Below are positions 41,915 to 51,085 of a stretch of DNA of 64,000 bases, in pieces; the stretch's first letter is position 1, and each line of letters begins with the position of its first letter. This stretch comes from Streptomyces sp. BV286 (lineage in GTDB: Bacteria; Actinomycetota; Actinomycetes; Streptomycetales; Streptomycetaceae). The stretch is taken from positions 1-64,000 of the forward strand of contig NZ_JAHRIB010000111.1 of NCBI RefSeq assembly GCF_019090165.1, in the 5' to 3' direction. The notes below the pieces were generated by a model that was not told the DNA's origin, did no database searches, and was given only the letters and a program-made list of their open reading frames with translations. Made by a program: the position numbers and the translations under genes.

Positions 41915-44442
41915 TGCGCCTCCCTGGCCAGCTGATCGGCGGCGGGTGTGGGGCCACCGCCCTTGTACGTCACCTGCCACAGAGCGGACTTGGGGTCCGA
42001 CGTGAAGAAGCCGCGTCCGTAGTCGAGGACGTACAGCGTGCCGTCGGGGCCGAACTTCCAGTCCATGAGGTTCCTGATGCCGTCGTTGCCGACGGGAACG
42101 ATCTTCTTCAACGACTCGGCGTGCACCGGGATGCCGCCCTGCCCGGCCGTCTTCGGGTCGAGGAGCACGGCGTGCCGCGGCTGGTCGGCGTCGTAGAAGT
42201 CGCCCACGAACCACTTGCCGTCCCAGTACGAGGGCCACTTGGCGTCACTCGCCGACGTGGCGTCGTACCGGTAGACCGGCCCGTCCATCGCCGCCTGACC
42301 GCCGCCCTTCAGCCACGGCAGCGAGAACGTCTGCTCCTCCGCCTTGTACGACGGGACGCCGGCGGCGTTGCGCGGGAAGTCCGGGCCCCCGCCCTGGGGC
42401 GAGTACCAGATGGTGTTCGAGGTGACCGGCGGGAGGTTGACCAGCCCGTCGTTGTTGGGCGACTCGTTCTTCGGCTTGTCGCAGTCGTACCAGCCGAGCG
42501 GCTGCGTCGGGTCGGGCAGGTTGCGGTCCCGGTAGGGCTGCTTGTTGCCCATGCAGTACGGCCAGCCGTGGTTGCCCGGCTTGGTGATCGCGGCGAACGT
42601 GTCGTACTTCGCCGGCCCCCAGGTCGTCGACGGCGCCGAGGCGTCCGGGCCCACCCAGCCCGCGTACAGGGTGTCGGTCTTCTTGTCGACGGAGATGCGC
42701 GCCGGGTTCCGGACGCCCATCACGTAGATCTCGCCGCGGGTCTTGCCGCCGCCTTCGGCGGTCTCCTTGCCGGTGAAGAGGTTCCCCTCGGGCAGGGTGT
42801 ACGTGCCGTCCTGTTCCGGGTGGATGCGCAGGATCTTGCCGTTGAGGTTGTTGGTGTTGCCCGCGGTGCGGCGCGCGTCCGCGAAGGAGACGCCCTTGTA
42901 GTTCGGCTGCGGGTTGTTGCCCGAGTAACCGCTGCTGAAGCCACTGGAGTTGTTGTCACCGGTGGCGACGTAGAGGTTGCCCTTCGAGTCCCACGCCATG
43001 CCGCCGCCGGAGTGGCAGCAGCTGTGGATCTGGACGGGCCACTTCAGCAGGACCTTCTCGCTGCTCATGTCCAGCTTGCCCGTGGTCGAGCTGAGGGTGA
43101 ACCGGGAGACGTAGCGCTCGGCCATCCGCGTGTCACGGTTGATCTTGGAGTGGGGTGTGTAGTGCAGGTACACCCAGCCGTTCTCCTCGAACCGGGGGTC
43201 CAGTTCGATGCCGAGCAAACCCTCCTCGACCTTGATCAGCTCGTCGCCGCCGCCCTTGTTGCCGAAGACGTTGAGCGTGCCGGCCAGGGTGACCTTCTTG
43301 GTCTTCGGGTCGTAGACGTGGATCTCGCCCTTGCCCTTGCCGATGTCCGGGTTGTTCCAGTCCGTGACGACCGGCTGCGAGGAGTCGGCGCCGCCGCGGC
43401 CGATGTAGAACACCCGCCCGTCGGGCGCGGTGACCAGGCCGTGCGGCTCACCGATCTGGTCGTTCTGGCCCGGCTGGTTGGGCTGGGTCAGGCGCTCCGC
43501 CTTGTAGTTGGCGTTGATCGTGGCCTTGCAGTCGGCCCGCGCGATCCGGGTCGTCCACATCAGCGCGCCGCGCAGATGGGCACGGAAGTCCGTCTCGTCG
43601 TACGAGGAGACCGTGCCGCCCATACCGGTGTAGAAGGAGCGGCCGCCGTCGTAGTCGCGGCACCACGACACCGGGTGGTCCGCGCCGTTCCTGCTGTCGC
43701 CCGGCTGGTACGTCGACTCGCGGACGCGCGCCACCGTGTGCACGTCGCCGGACGGGTTCTTGACCCAGTTCAGCCACTGGTCGGGGCGCTTCCACTGGAG
43801 CGGGAGGTCCTTGGTGGCCGGGTGCTGCCGGTCGCCGGTCTCCACGGTCGCCCGCTGCACGGTGGTCGGGCTGCCGGCCGCCGGGCGGGCGCCGACCAGA
43901 CCGGTGAACCAGTCCGAGTACGGCTCGGCGCGGGCCGCGTCATGGACGCCGAGGAAGCCGCCGCCCGCCTCCATGTACGCCTCCAGACCGGCTTCCTGCT
44001 CCGGTTCGAGGACGTCTCCGCCGCCGGTCAGGAAGACCACGGCGTTGAAGCGGCCGAGCTTCGTCTCGTTGGTGAAGACCGAAGCGTCGTCCGTCGCCGT
44101 CACGTTGAAGCGTTGCGCGGCGGGGCCCGACAGGCCGATGTCCTCGATCGCCTCGATACCGGCGTTCACGACGGGCGACTCCTCGCCACCCGCCGCGGAC
44201 CCGTGGAAGATCAGCACCCTTACGTTGGCGCCGCCGGGCGGCGACTTGACGGACATCGTTGTCAGCGCCGGATCGGGCGCAGGGCGCGCGCTCGCGGACG
44301 GGCCCGAAAGCACCCCGGCCGTCACGGCTCCGGCGGCCAGCGCCGCGGCCCATCCCCTGCGTCTCCGTCTGCGGACGGCTCTGCTCAACCCTTGTACAGC
44401 CAAGGGCTCTTGATGCGGTGTGCGCCGCATGTGGTCACCCAT
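41911..44442 (-). CDS. Secreted ThuA / PQQ-type sugar dehydrogenase fusion
   Basis: An 843-residue exported protein with a basic, Ala-rich signal (residues about 25-52). A ThuA-like domain (VRVLIFHGSAAGGEESPVVN, FLTGGGDVLEPEQE, GGFLGVHDAARAEPYSDWF) is followed by a GSDH/sorbosone-dehydrogenase beta-propeller that would bind PQQ (EPHGLVTAPDGRVFYIGRGG, LLGIELDPRFEENGWVYLHY, VQIHSCCHSGGGMAWDSKGN, PGNHGWPYCMGN). ATG 44442 or 44430 are equally possible starts. It is coupled to the cupredoxin fusion downstream and is divergent from the laccase, suggesting an extracellular sugar-oxidising chain. Confidence 0.87.
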   Translation of the reverse strand: MGDHMRRTPHQEPLAVQGLSRAVRRRRRRGWAAALAAGAVTAGVLSGPSASARPAPDPALTTMSVKSPPGGANVRVLIFHGSAAGGEESPVVNAGIEAIEDIGLSGPAAQRFNVTATDDASVFTNETKLGRFNAVVFLTGGGDVLEPEQEAGLEAYMEAGGGFLGVHDAARAEPYSDWFTGLVGARPAAGSPTTVQRATVETGDRQHPATKDLPLQWKRPDQWLNWVKNPSGDVHTVARVRESTYQPGDSRNGADHPVSWCRDYDGGRSFYTGMGGTVSSYDETDFRAHLRGALMWTTRIARADCKATINANYKAERLTQPNQPGQNDQIGEPHGLVTAPDGRVFYIGRGGADSSQPVVTDWNNPDIGKGKGEIHVYDPKTKKVTLAGTLNVFGNKGGGDELIKVEEGLLGIELDPRFEENGWVYLHYTPHSKINRDTRMAERYVSRFTLSSTTGKLDMSSEKVLLKWPVQIHSCCHSGGGMAWDSKGNLYVATGDNNSSGFSSGYSGNNPQPNYKGVSFADARRTAGNTNNLNGKILRIHPEQDGTYTLPEGNLFTGKETAEGGGKTRGEIYVMGVRNPARISVDKKTDTLYAGWVGPDASAPSTTWGPAKYDTFAAITKPGNHGWPYCMGNKQPYRDRNLPDPTQPLGWYDCDKPKNESPNNDGLVNLPPVTSNTIWYSPQGGGPDFPRNAAGVPSYKAEEQTFSLPWLKGGGQAAMDGPVYRYDATSASDAKWPSYWDGKWFVGDFYDADQPRHAVLLDPKTAGQGGIPVHAESLKKIVPVGNDGIRNLMDWKFGPDGTLYVLDYGRGFFTSDPKSALWQVTYKGGGPTPAADQLAREAQ

Positions 44443-44639
44443 CCCTCGTCGGTCACAGCATCAGCGCCAAGGAAGCTAGACCTTTTCGCGCAACTCGCCA
44501 ATAGCTATGACCGGGATGGCACGAACTTTGTCCTGGGTGTGGATAAACGCGGGAGGTGCCACTACCGTCTCCCCCGTTCGTCTCTGTCACTCGGTTCCGT
44601 CAATCGCGTCGACTGCGTTGCAGGTTGGGAGAGTTCGGC

Positions 44640-45617
44640 ATGAGCACCACGGACGGCATGGACAGACGTGGCTTCAGTCGGCGGATGATGATGGGCGGGG
44701 CCGCCGTCGCCACGGTCGCGACATCGTTGTCGCTCGTCGGCGCGCAGGACGCGACATCCGCCGACAGCCCGGTCCGGACCGCTCCCGCGGGCGGTGAGGT
44801 GAAGCGCGTCAAGCTCTACATGGAGAAGCTCGCCGACGGGCAGATGGGCTACGGCCTCGCCAAGGGCGAGGCCACGATCCCCGGCCCGCTCATCGAACTC
44901 AACGAGGGCGACACGCTGCACATCGAGGTCGAGAACACGATGGACGTGGCGGCGAGCCTGCACGTCCACGGCATGGACTACGAGGTCTCCAGCGACGGCA
45001 CGAAGCTGAGCAGATCGCATGTGGAGCCGGGCGCGACCCGTATGTACACCTGGCGCACCCACGCCCCGGGCCGACGCAAGGACGGCACCTGGCGTGCGGG
45101 CAGCGCGGGTTACTGGCACTACCACGACCACGTCGTCGGCACCGAGCACGGCACGATCGGTGTCCGCAAGGGCCTCTACGGGCCGCTGGTCGTCCGCCGC
45201 AAGGGCGACATCCTCCCCGACAAGACCCACACGATCGTCTTCAACGACATGACGATCAACAACAAGCCCGGCCACCAGAGCCCCAACTTCGAGGCCACCG
45301 TGGGTGACCGCGTCGAGTTCGTGATGATCACGCACGGCGAGTACTACCACACGTTCCACGTGCACGGTCACCGCTGGGCCGACAACCGCACGGGGCTGCT
45401 GACCGGCCCCGACGACCCGAGTCAGGTCATCGACAACAAGATCGTGGGGCCCGCCGACTCGTTCGGCTTCCAGGTGATCGCCGGTGAGGGCGTCGGGGCA
45501 GGAGCGTGGATGTACCACTGCCACGTCCAGAGCCACTCCGACATGGGGATGGCGGGGCTGTTCCTCGTGAAGAAGACGGACGGGACGATTCCGGGGTACG
45601 AGCCGCACGAGCACTGA
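44640..45617 (+). CDS. Two-domain small laccase (multicopper oxidase)
   Basis: A 325-residue Tat-exported ([14 protein letters not shown]) multicopper oxidase of the two-domain SLAC class. The four copper motifs are [25 protein letters not shown] and [13 protein letters not shown], so type-1 and trinuclear sites are complete. It oxidises phenolics with oxygen and acts as a trimer in the family. ATG 44640 follows GGGAGAG. From memory the S. coelicolor homologue is SCO6712. A hairpin terminator follows its stop. It is divergent from the sugar dehydrogenase gene. Confidence 0.94.
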   Translation: MSTTDGMDRRGFSRRMMMGGAAVATVATSLSLVGAQDATSADSPVRTAPAGGEVKRVKLYMEKLADGQMGYGLAKGEATIPGPLIELNEGDTLHIEVENTMDVAASLHVHGMDYEVSSDGTKLSRSHVEPGATRMYTWRTHAPGRRKDGTWRAGSAGYWHYHDHVVGTEHGTIGVRKGLYGPLVVRRKGDILPDKTHTIVFNDMTINNKPGHQSPNFEATVGDRVEFVMITHGEYYHTFHVHGHRWADNRTGLLTGPDDPSQVIDNKIVGPADSFGFQVIAGEGVGAGAWMYHCHVQSHSDMGMAGLFLVKKTDGTIPGYEPHEH

Positions 45618-45659
45618 GCGCCGCGAGGCCGGGCGAGTTCCGGGCGCGGGCGTGGTGGA

Positions 45660-45686
45660 GGTGCGGGCTCGGGGAGGGCCCGCACC
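45660..45686 (+). terminator. Terminator after the laccase gene
   Basis: GGTGCGGGC (45660-45668) pairs perfectly with GCCCGCACC (45678-45686) across a 9-base loop, about 40 bases beyond the laccase stop codon. No U-run follows, as is usual in Streptomyces. Confidence 0.6.
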
Positions 45687-45844
45687 TGACACGGCCTGGC
45701 ACCTTCCTCGGGGCCCGTCGGGTGCTCTTTGCCGGCCGTCGGGTCCGGGCTGGAGTCCATGCTCAGGTCCCAGGTGAGCAGGCCGTGCGCGTCCGCCCCG
45801 GTCCGAAGCCGGGTGAGGATGCGCTTCCCGTGCTGAGCCGGGGC

Positions 45845-46369
45845 TCAGCGGAGCTCGCCCGCCAGCAGCCCCATCGTGAACATGTCGTACCACTTGCCGT
45901 CACGGCGGAAGACCTGCCGAAGACGGCCCTCCTCCACGAAGCCGACCTTTTCGTAGACCCTGCGTGCGGCGTCGTTCTCGGTGACCACGGTCAGCGTCAC
46001 CTTGTGGAGGCGCATGTCCTCGAAGCCGTAGCGGCAGATCGTCCGCACCGCGTCGGTGGCGTATCCGCGGCCCCAATACGCCTTCTCGCCCAGGTAGATG
46101 TCGAGTTCCGCGATGCCCTTCTCCGGGTCCGCGTCGCGCAGCGCGACCAGGCCGATGAGCTGGCCGTCGGCCAGTGCCTCAATGCCAAGGAGCAAGTCGC
46201 CATAGGAGTTGCGGGGGCGCTCCTCCAGCCACTTGCGGACGCGCTCCACCGGCTGGGCATACGTGTCGTCCATCCACCGCATGACCTCGGGGTCGTGGTT
46301 CCAGCGCCACAGCGCGTCGGCGTCCGCGGGACCCATCGCCCGTAGTTTCACCAGTTCTCCAAGCGCCAT
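45845..46369 (-). CDS. GNAT-family N-acetyltransferase
   Basis: A 174-residue acetyltransferase with the RimJ/RimL-like fold (VKLRAMGPADADALWRWNHD; AYWGRGYATDAVRTICRYGF as acetyl-CoA binding motif A; NDAARRVYEKVGFVEEGRLR as motif B). ATG 46369 follows AAGGGG at good spacing and is preferred to ATG 46390. The substrate cannot be told; protein N-termini, polyamines or antibiotics are all possible. It stands alone, between the laccase and LacI genes. Confidence 0.85.
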   Translation of the reverse strand: MALGELVKLRAMGPADADALWRWNHDPEVMRWMDDTYAQPVERVRKWLEERPRNSYGDLLLGIEALADGQLIGLVALRDADPEKGIAELDIYLGEKAYWGRGYATDAVRTICRYGFEDMRLHKVTLTVVTENDAARRVYEKVGFVEEGRLRQVFRRDGKWYDMFTMGLLAGELR

Positions 46370-46573
46370 GCTGGCCAACCCCTTGCGCATCTCGTGATCA
46401 TCTTACGAATCACGAAGTGGTACCACGGCCGGGATCGGACGCTCAATCGGTTTCGGCGGCGACGAAATCGGGTCCAGAGCATGTTCGGCAGGCCCTGGTC
46501 CCTGGTCGCCACTGACCCGGTTCTCAAGGCCCGGTGACGCGGGGCAGGGTGGTTTTCCAGGGGCTTTCCGATC

Positions 46574-46585
46574 GGGAGCGCTCTC
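46574..46585. promoter_or_regulatory. LacI-type operator upstream of lacI gene
   Basis: GGGAGCGCTCTC lies 57 bases ahead of the regulator start codon and is nearly identical to the site ahead of the GH64 gene. CebR-type operators (TGGGAGCGCTCCCA, from memory) share the core. This indicates autoregulation. Confidence 0.65.
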
Positions 46586-46642
46586 AACACGGGTCCGGCG
46601 AGGGCTATCCTGATCGGCAACACCGCCCTGAGGAGCCCCGAG

Positions 46643-47689
46643 GTGACCGAGCAGTCGACACAGCCACGCCCGACGCTGGAGGCAGTGGCGGCCCGGGCCG
46701 GGGTCTCCCGGGCCACCGCGTCCCGTGTCGTCAACGGTGGTGAGGGCGTGCGTGAGCCCCTGGTCGAGCGGGTCAGGCGCGCCGTCGAAGAGCTCGGCTA
46801 CGTCCCGAACCAGGCCGCGCGCAGTCTCGTCACCCGACGGCACGACGCGGTCGCCGTGGTGATCGCCGAACCGGAGACGCGGGTCTTCGCGGACCCCTTC
46901 TTCGCCCTGCAGCTCCGGGGCATCAGCAAGGAGCTGACGGCGCACGACTCACAGCTCGTGCTGCTGCTGACGGAGGGGCGCGACGACCACGCCCGCGTCG
47001 GGCGCTACCTAGCCGGCGGCCACGTCGACGGCGCGCTCGTCTTCTCGCTGCACCTCGACGACCCGCTGCCGGGCCTGATCCACGGGGTGCCGACCGTGTA
47101 CGGGGGGCGCCCCGGCTGGGCCGGCGGCTCGCGCGGCGCCGTCTACGTCGACTGCGACAACAGAGGCGGTGCCCGTGAGGCGGTCCGGCACCTCGTCGGG
47201 CTCGGGCGCGGGCGAGTCGCCCACATCACCGGTGCCCTCGACCAGACCTCGGCGGTCGACCGGCTCGACGGCTTTCGTGACGTCATGGTGGACGCGGACC
47301 CGAAACTGATCGCGGAGGGCGACTTCACCCCGGCGGGCGGCGAACGCGCCATGAGGGAACTCCTCGACCGCTGCCCCGACCTGGACGCCGTGTTCGCCGC
47401 CAACGACCTCACGGCGGCGGGCGCCCTGCGCGTCCTGCGCGAGCGAGGACGGCGGGTGCCGGAGGACGTGGCCGTGATCGGCTTCGACGACATGCTCCCG
47501 GTCACCGAATCGGCCGACCCACCGCTCACGACGGTCCGTCAGGACATAGAGGAGATGGGCCGGCTGATGGCGCGACTGCTCCTGCGCGGACTGGACCGGA
47601 CCGCTTCCGAGGGGACCTCCGTCGGATTGGCGGGAGCACCGTCCAGCGTCGTCCTGCCGACGACACTGGTCAGACGAGCCTCGGCGTAA
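46643..47689 (+). CDS. LacI-family regulator, CebR/BglR-like
   Basis: A 348-residue regulator with the HTH VAARAGVSRATASRVVNGGE (about residues 15-34), hinge YVPNQAARSLVTRR and effector domain ending in VVLPTTLVRRAS. GTG 46643 follows GAGGAGCCCCGAG. The operator GGGAGCGCTCTC ahead of its own start recurs ahead of the convergent GH64 beta-1,3-glucanase gene, so it likely represses both and responds to laminari- or cello-oligosaccharides. An 83-bp tandem repeat and a hairpin separate the two genes. Confidence 0.88.
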   Translation: MTEQSTQPRPTLEAVAARAGVSRATASRVVNGGEGVREPLVERVRRAVEELGYVPNQAARSLVTRRHDAVAVVIAEPETRVFADPFFALQLRGISKELTAHDSQLVLLLTEGRDDHARVGRYLAGGHVDGALVFSLHLDDPLPGLIHGVPTVYGGRPGWAGGSRGAVYVDCDNRGGAREAVRHLVGLGRGRVAHITGALDQTSAVDRLDGFRDVMVDADPKLIAEGDFTPAGGERAMRELLDRCPDLDAVFAANDLTAAGALRVLRERGRRVPEDVAVIGFDDMLPVTESADPPLTTVRQDIEEMGRLMARLLLRGLDRTASEGTSVGLAGAPSSVVLPTTLVRRASA

Positions 47690-47700
47690 ACCGCTAGGCC

Positions 47701-47744
47701 GCGCAGTTCAGGTACGCCCCGTGAAGGGGCGCGGGGAACTGCGC
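47701..47744 (+). terminator. Terminator hairpin after lacI
   Basis: GCGCAGTTC (47701-47709) pairs with GAACTGCGC (47736-47744), with an inner CGCCCC/GGGGCG stem. It lies 12 bases beyond the regulator stop and overlaps the first unit of the tandem repeat. Confidence 0.6.
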
Positions 47745-47945
47745 CCCCGGCCACGGCGGATCCGCGGACGAAATGGTGCTGGTCCTGTGGGGCGGAGGTC
47801 GCCATGGAGGGGCGCGGGGAACTGCGCGCCGGGCTATGGCGGATCCGCGGACGAAATGGTGCTGGTCCTGTGGGGCGGTGGTCGCCATGGAGGGGCGCGG
47901 GGAACTGCGCGCCCCGCCACGACGGACCCGCAGTCGAAATGCTGC
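47726..47945. repeat. 83-bp tandem repeat, about 2.6 copies
   Basis: The core GGGGCGCGGGGAACTGCGC recurs at 47726, 47809 and 47892, exactly 83 bases apart. The intervening ATGGCGGATCCGCGGACGAA and GGTGCTGGTCCTGTGGGGCG segments are also repeated almost exactly. The core is a common intergenic motif in Streptomyces genomes (known from memory). Frames reading through are not coding. Confidence 0.85.
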
Positions 47946-47961
47946 AGGCCCAGCGGAGCGC

Positions 47962-49188
47962 CTACGCTCCGACCGTCACCGTGAAGCGGCGCGGGTTGCC
48001 GTCATGGGCCGCCCCCGACACGTCGGGCTGGCCGTCCGGGCGTACGTCGTCGTACGGGAAGGCGTACCCGATGGGCGAGTTGGCGTGCACGACACGCGCC
48101 CAGTGGTTGGTGACGGTGCCCTTGTAGTAGTCGGACGTGGTCGTCCCGTTGGGCTGGCTGGGGTGGGACAGCATGATCGAGCGGTTGAAGCCGGCCGCGA
48201 GGCGTGCGAGGAGCGCCTTCTTGTCGTCGGGATCGCCAGGGTTGTTGGCGAACGGACCGTGGTTGCAGGTGAAGATGTCCTTCGACGTGGGCTTACTGAA
48301 GGTGTGGCCACCGGCGAAGGTGAGCGTGTCGCCGCTGACACGACCGGTGCGCACGCCCCGGCCGCCCTGGAGGTCGATCCTCAGGTCGGTGGAGCGGTAC
48401 TTCGCCCAGACCTGGTCGATGTAGCTGTTCCAGAGGTTGCGGAAGGGCATCTCGGCCGGCCGGTCGAAGTACGGGGCCATCAGGTTCTGCGGGGAGATCA
48501 CGCGCAGTACGGAGCCGTTGTTGCCCCGGATCACCAGTTTGTCCCAGGGCTGGCCGTCCCGGGCCGCCTGCGCCGTGAGGTCCGAGGCGATCCTGTCGAC
48601 GGCACCGTTGGGCAGCGGGGCGACCGTGTGCGTGGTGTCGCCCTCCAGAGTGAGCCCGATGGGCAGCGCGGTGACCAGGTCGACGTAACTGATGTTGGCG
48701 TACAACTGCTGGGTGTTGAACGTGAACTCGCAGAACGACCAGGTCTTGCCGTAGTTCGAGTCGGCCGGCGTGGCGAACGCCGGCTCGACCAGCGCGGGGC
48801 CCGGGTTGAGGAAGAAGTTGAGGGTGCTGTCGCGCACGAAGTAGACGCGGGCGCCGAACATCTGAGGAAGCGTCAAGACCCTCGGGGCTGAACCTGCGGC
48901 GCCGAGCGGGATGGCGCAGTCGACGGGCAGCGGTGTCTGCGGCGCCGGCGGGGAGGTGGGCCGGTACACGCTGCCGTCGGCGCGCAGCAGCAGCCAGTTC
49001 CCCGTCGACAGTTCGTGTCCGGTGACGTACGCGCGGACCGTACCGGGCAACGAGGCGTTCTTGAGGGCGAGTTGACACGTGGCGGGAGCGGCCTCGGCCG
49101 CCGGGCTGAGAGCGCTTCCCCAGACGGGGTAACTGGCGGCCGTGGTGACGGCCGCGGCTCCGGTCAGGAACGTTCTGCGTGAGATCAC
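47962..49188 (-). CDS. Tat-exported GH64 beta-1,3-glucanase
   Basis: A 408-residue secreted glycosidase of the GH64 (laminaripentaose-producing) family. It has a Tat signal (SRRTFLTGAAAVTTAAS) and characteristic segments YVDLVTALPIGLTLEG, FCEFTFN and DYYKGTVTNHWARVVH. GTG 49188 has AGGAG six bases upstream; the frame to 49314 covers the operator. It lacks an obvious carbohydrate-binding module. A LacI operator 112 bases upstream ties it to the neighbouring regulator. It would break down fungal or callose-like beta-1,3-glucans. Confidence 0.88.
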   Translation of the reverse strand: MISRRTFLTGAAAVTTAASYPVWGSALSPAAEAAPATCQLALKNASLPGTVRAYVTGHELSTGNWLLLRADGSVYRPTSPPAPQTPLPVDCAIPLGAAGSAPRVLTLPQMFGARVYFVRDSTLNFFLNPGPALVEPAFATPADSNYGKTWSFCEFTFNTQQLYANISYVDLVTALPIGLTLEGDTTHTVAPLPNGAVDRIASDLTAQAARDGQPWDKLVIRGNNGSVLRVISPQNLMAPYFDRPAEMPFRNLWNSYIDQVWAKYRSTDLRIDLQGGRGVRTGRVSGDTLTFAGGHTFSKPTSKDIFTCNHGPFANNPGDPDDKKALLARLAAGFNRSIMLSHPSQPNGTTTSDYYKGTVTNHWARVVHANSPIGYAFPYDDVRPDGQPDVSGAAHDGNPRRFTVTVGA

Positions 49189-49299
49189 GGAGGTCTCCTG
49201 GGGGTGTGGGGGAGGCAGGGACGGGCCGATGTGTGGGGCATCGACGCCCTGCGGAGCACCACTGTCCCCAGGGGGAGTTGAAGCGTCAAGGGTTATGAC

Positions 49300-49313
49300 T
49301 GGGAGCGCTCTCA
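49300..49313. promoter_or_regulatory. LacI-type operator upstream of GH64
   Basis: TGGGAGCGCTCTCA, one base from the perfect palindrome TGGGAGCGCTCCCA. It shares the 12-base core with the site at 46574-46585 and lies upstream of a possible leftward promoter (TTGACG at 49288-49283, then GACAGT 17 bases on). The rest of the gap from 49314 to 49532 shows nothing recognisable. Confidence 0.65.
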
Positions 49314-49532
49314 AAATATTCGTGCGTTCAGAAGTTGACGGTAGAACGGTCAGGTGGTCGGCCGCGGACGTGCGGGTGGCTTCGGCTCGGTCCGCGCTCG
49401 TCAGGCCGGGGGTCGCCGACGAGGGGCCCTCGGCCGATCACATGGGACGTCGAGGCAGGGCCGGGCGGGGCGGGGCGCCCGAGACGGTCCTCGGGCCGCC
49501 GGGACGGGGCCCTAGCCCGGCCTCGGCGACGG

Positions 49533-50324
49533 TCAGCCCTGCGCCGGATCGCTCTTGATCACCGCGAAGCGCGCCCCGTACGGGTCGGCGAGCTTCGCCA
49601 CCCGCCCGACGCCGCTCACGGAGGTGGCGGGCATACGGACCGTACCGCCCAGTTCCTGGGCCTTCGCGGCCACCGCGTCCGTGTCCGTGGCCTCGAAGTA
49701 CGGCAGCCAGTAGGGCTCCGCCCCCTGCTCCGTCGGATCGTCGGCCAGCGGGACGACACCGCCGAACATGGCGTCCTCGCCGCCCTCGGACGGATTGATA
49801 CAGGTATAGGTGCCGCCGGGGAAGGTGACGGCCGAGGTCTCCAGGCCCAGCACCGAGTTGTAGAACGCGGCCGCCGCCGCGATGTCCGGCGTGTAGAGCT
49901 CGAGCCAGCACAGGGAGCCCGGGGCGCCGGCCACGTCGATGCCCTGGTGCGTGCCCGGCTGCCAGATGCCGAAGGAGACGCCCGCCCTGTCGGCGAGGAT
50001 CGTCATACGGCCCTTGTCCATGACGTCGTCGGGCGGCAACAGGACGCTGCCCCCGGCCTGCTCGGCCGCCTTGGCCGTCGCGTCGGAGTCCGGGCTCCGG
50101 AAGAAGACACCCCATGACGGCGGGCCCTGCTCCGGGGTGGTCTGCATGCCGCCCGCCACGGTCTTTCCGGCCAGCTGGAAGAAGCCGTAACCGCCGGAAT
50201 CCGGTCCCGCCGACCGGAAGTCCCAGCCGAAGAGAGCCTGGTAGAAGGACGCGGCGCCGTCGATGTCGCGGGTGCCGAGGTCGACCCAGTTTGGGGCGCC
50301 GGTGACGAAGCGGGTGGTGAGCAT
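49533..50324 (-). CDS. VOC-family (glyoxalase-like) protein
   Basis: A 263-residue protein with two tandem glyoxalase/bleomycin-resistance (VOC) domains (NWVDLGTRDIDGAASFYQAL and LCWLELYTPDIAAAAAFYNS). Two domains make one metal-binding barrel without dimerisation. ATG 50324 has AAGGGAGGG upstream. Members include glyoxalases, dioxygenases and drug-binding proteins; nothing nearby fixes the substrate. It is transcribed alone, away from the Wbl gene. Confidence 0.85.
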   Translation of the reverse strand: MLTTRFVTGAPNWVDLGTRDIDGAASFYQALFGWDFRSAGPDSGGYGFFQLAGKTVAGGMQTTPEQGPPSWGVFFRSPDSDATAKAAEQAGGSVLLPPDDVMDKGRMTILADRAGVSFGIWQPGTHQGIDVAGAPGSLCWLELYTPDIAAAAAFYNSVLGLETSAVTFPGGTYTCINPSEGGEDAMFGGVVPLADDPTEQGAEPYWLPYFEATDTDAVAAKAQELGGTVRMPATSVSGVGRVAKLADPYGARFAVIKSDPAQG

Positions 50325-50448
50325 GTTGCCCTCCCTTGAGGGGTCCCGTTGCCTGCACTGCCGAGTCTCGCACCGCCCACTGACAACCGCTGCCGGAAGG
50401 CCGGCGTGGGCCCGGCGGAGTCAGCGGTCACTCACCGTGATGGATTCC

Positions 50449-50478
50449 CGGTGCCGGTGCCGGTGCCGGTGCTGGTGC
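50449..50478. repeat. CGGTGC hexanucleotide repeat
   Basis: Four CGGTGC units followed by TGGTGC, in the 389-base gap between the divergent VOC and Wbl genes. Such a short array can slip in replication. It is not within a convincing reading frame. The rest of the gap shows no clear promoter or operator. Confidence 0.7.
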
Positions 50479-50713
50479 CGGGGGCCGGGCCGTTGTCCGT
50501 GCCGGAGGCGGTCGGCTGCGGGAATCCGTCCCGATCGAGCCGCGCCGCCGTGCGCCCGCATGTCGCCCGGGGCATCGTGAGGTTCCGAGCTGCGGGCCCC
50601 GTGCGCGCTTCGCGCTCTGGATCGAGGGCCGGCCCCGTCGCCCAGGAGTGCGCCGGGCGGCCGTTGAGCCGGCGTTGATCGAACGTTTTTCGGCGCCCGG
50701 CACGATCGCCGGC

Positions 50714-50959
50714 ATGCACAACGACACCGTCATCGCGCCCGACCTCTCCTGGCAGGAACAGGCACTGTGCGCACAGACCGGATCCGACTTCTTCTTTCCC
50801 GAGCCGGGCAGCTCCGTGCGTGAGGCGAAGCGGATCTGCGGAATGTGCGAGATGCGCTCCGCGTGCCTCGAGTACGCGCTCGCCCACGACGAACGCTTCG
50901 GCGTCTGGGGCGGCCTGTCCGAGAAGGAGCGGCTGGGGCTGCGACGCGTAGAGCAGTAG
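50714..50959 (+). CDS. Wbl (WhiB-like) iron-sulfur regulator
   Basis: An 81-residue protein with the four cluster-binding cysteines at 19, 42, 45 and 51 (ALC...RICGMCEMRSAC) and the GVWGG turn (63-67), then a basic tail (KERLGLRRV). Wbl proteins carry a nitric-oxide/oxygen-sensitive 4Fe-4S cluster and bind sigma factor to control development or metabolism. ATG 50714 gives a typical short Wbl; an ATG at 50648 is possible but adds unlikely sequence. From memory SCO6715 is a Wbl gene in the equivalent place. Confidence 0.9.
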   Translation: MHNDTVIAPDLSWQEQALCAQTGSDFFFPEPGSSVREAKRICGMCEMRSACLEYALAHDERFGVWGGLSEKERLGLRRVEQ

Positions 50960-51085
50960 TGGCCGTGCACCGGGCCGGTCGCATCGGGAAATCCGGCGCG
51001 CGTGGCTGCCTCGGCGGGCACAATCCAGCCCATGGTCCTCGCACCGCGGCAACATGTCCACCGTCTCGGATTCCTATGAACACCC

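Noticed and set aside
47726..47945. CRISPR array
   Set aside because: The repeats are 83 bp contiguous tandem units without unique spacers, and no cas genes are present.
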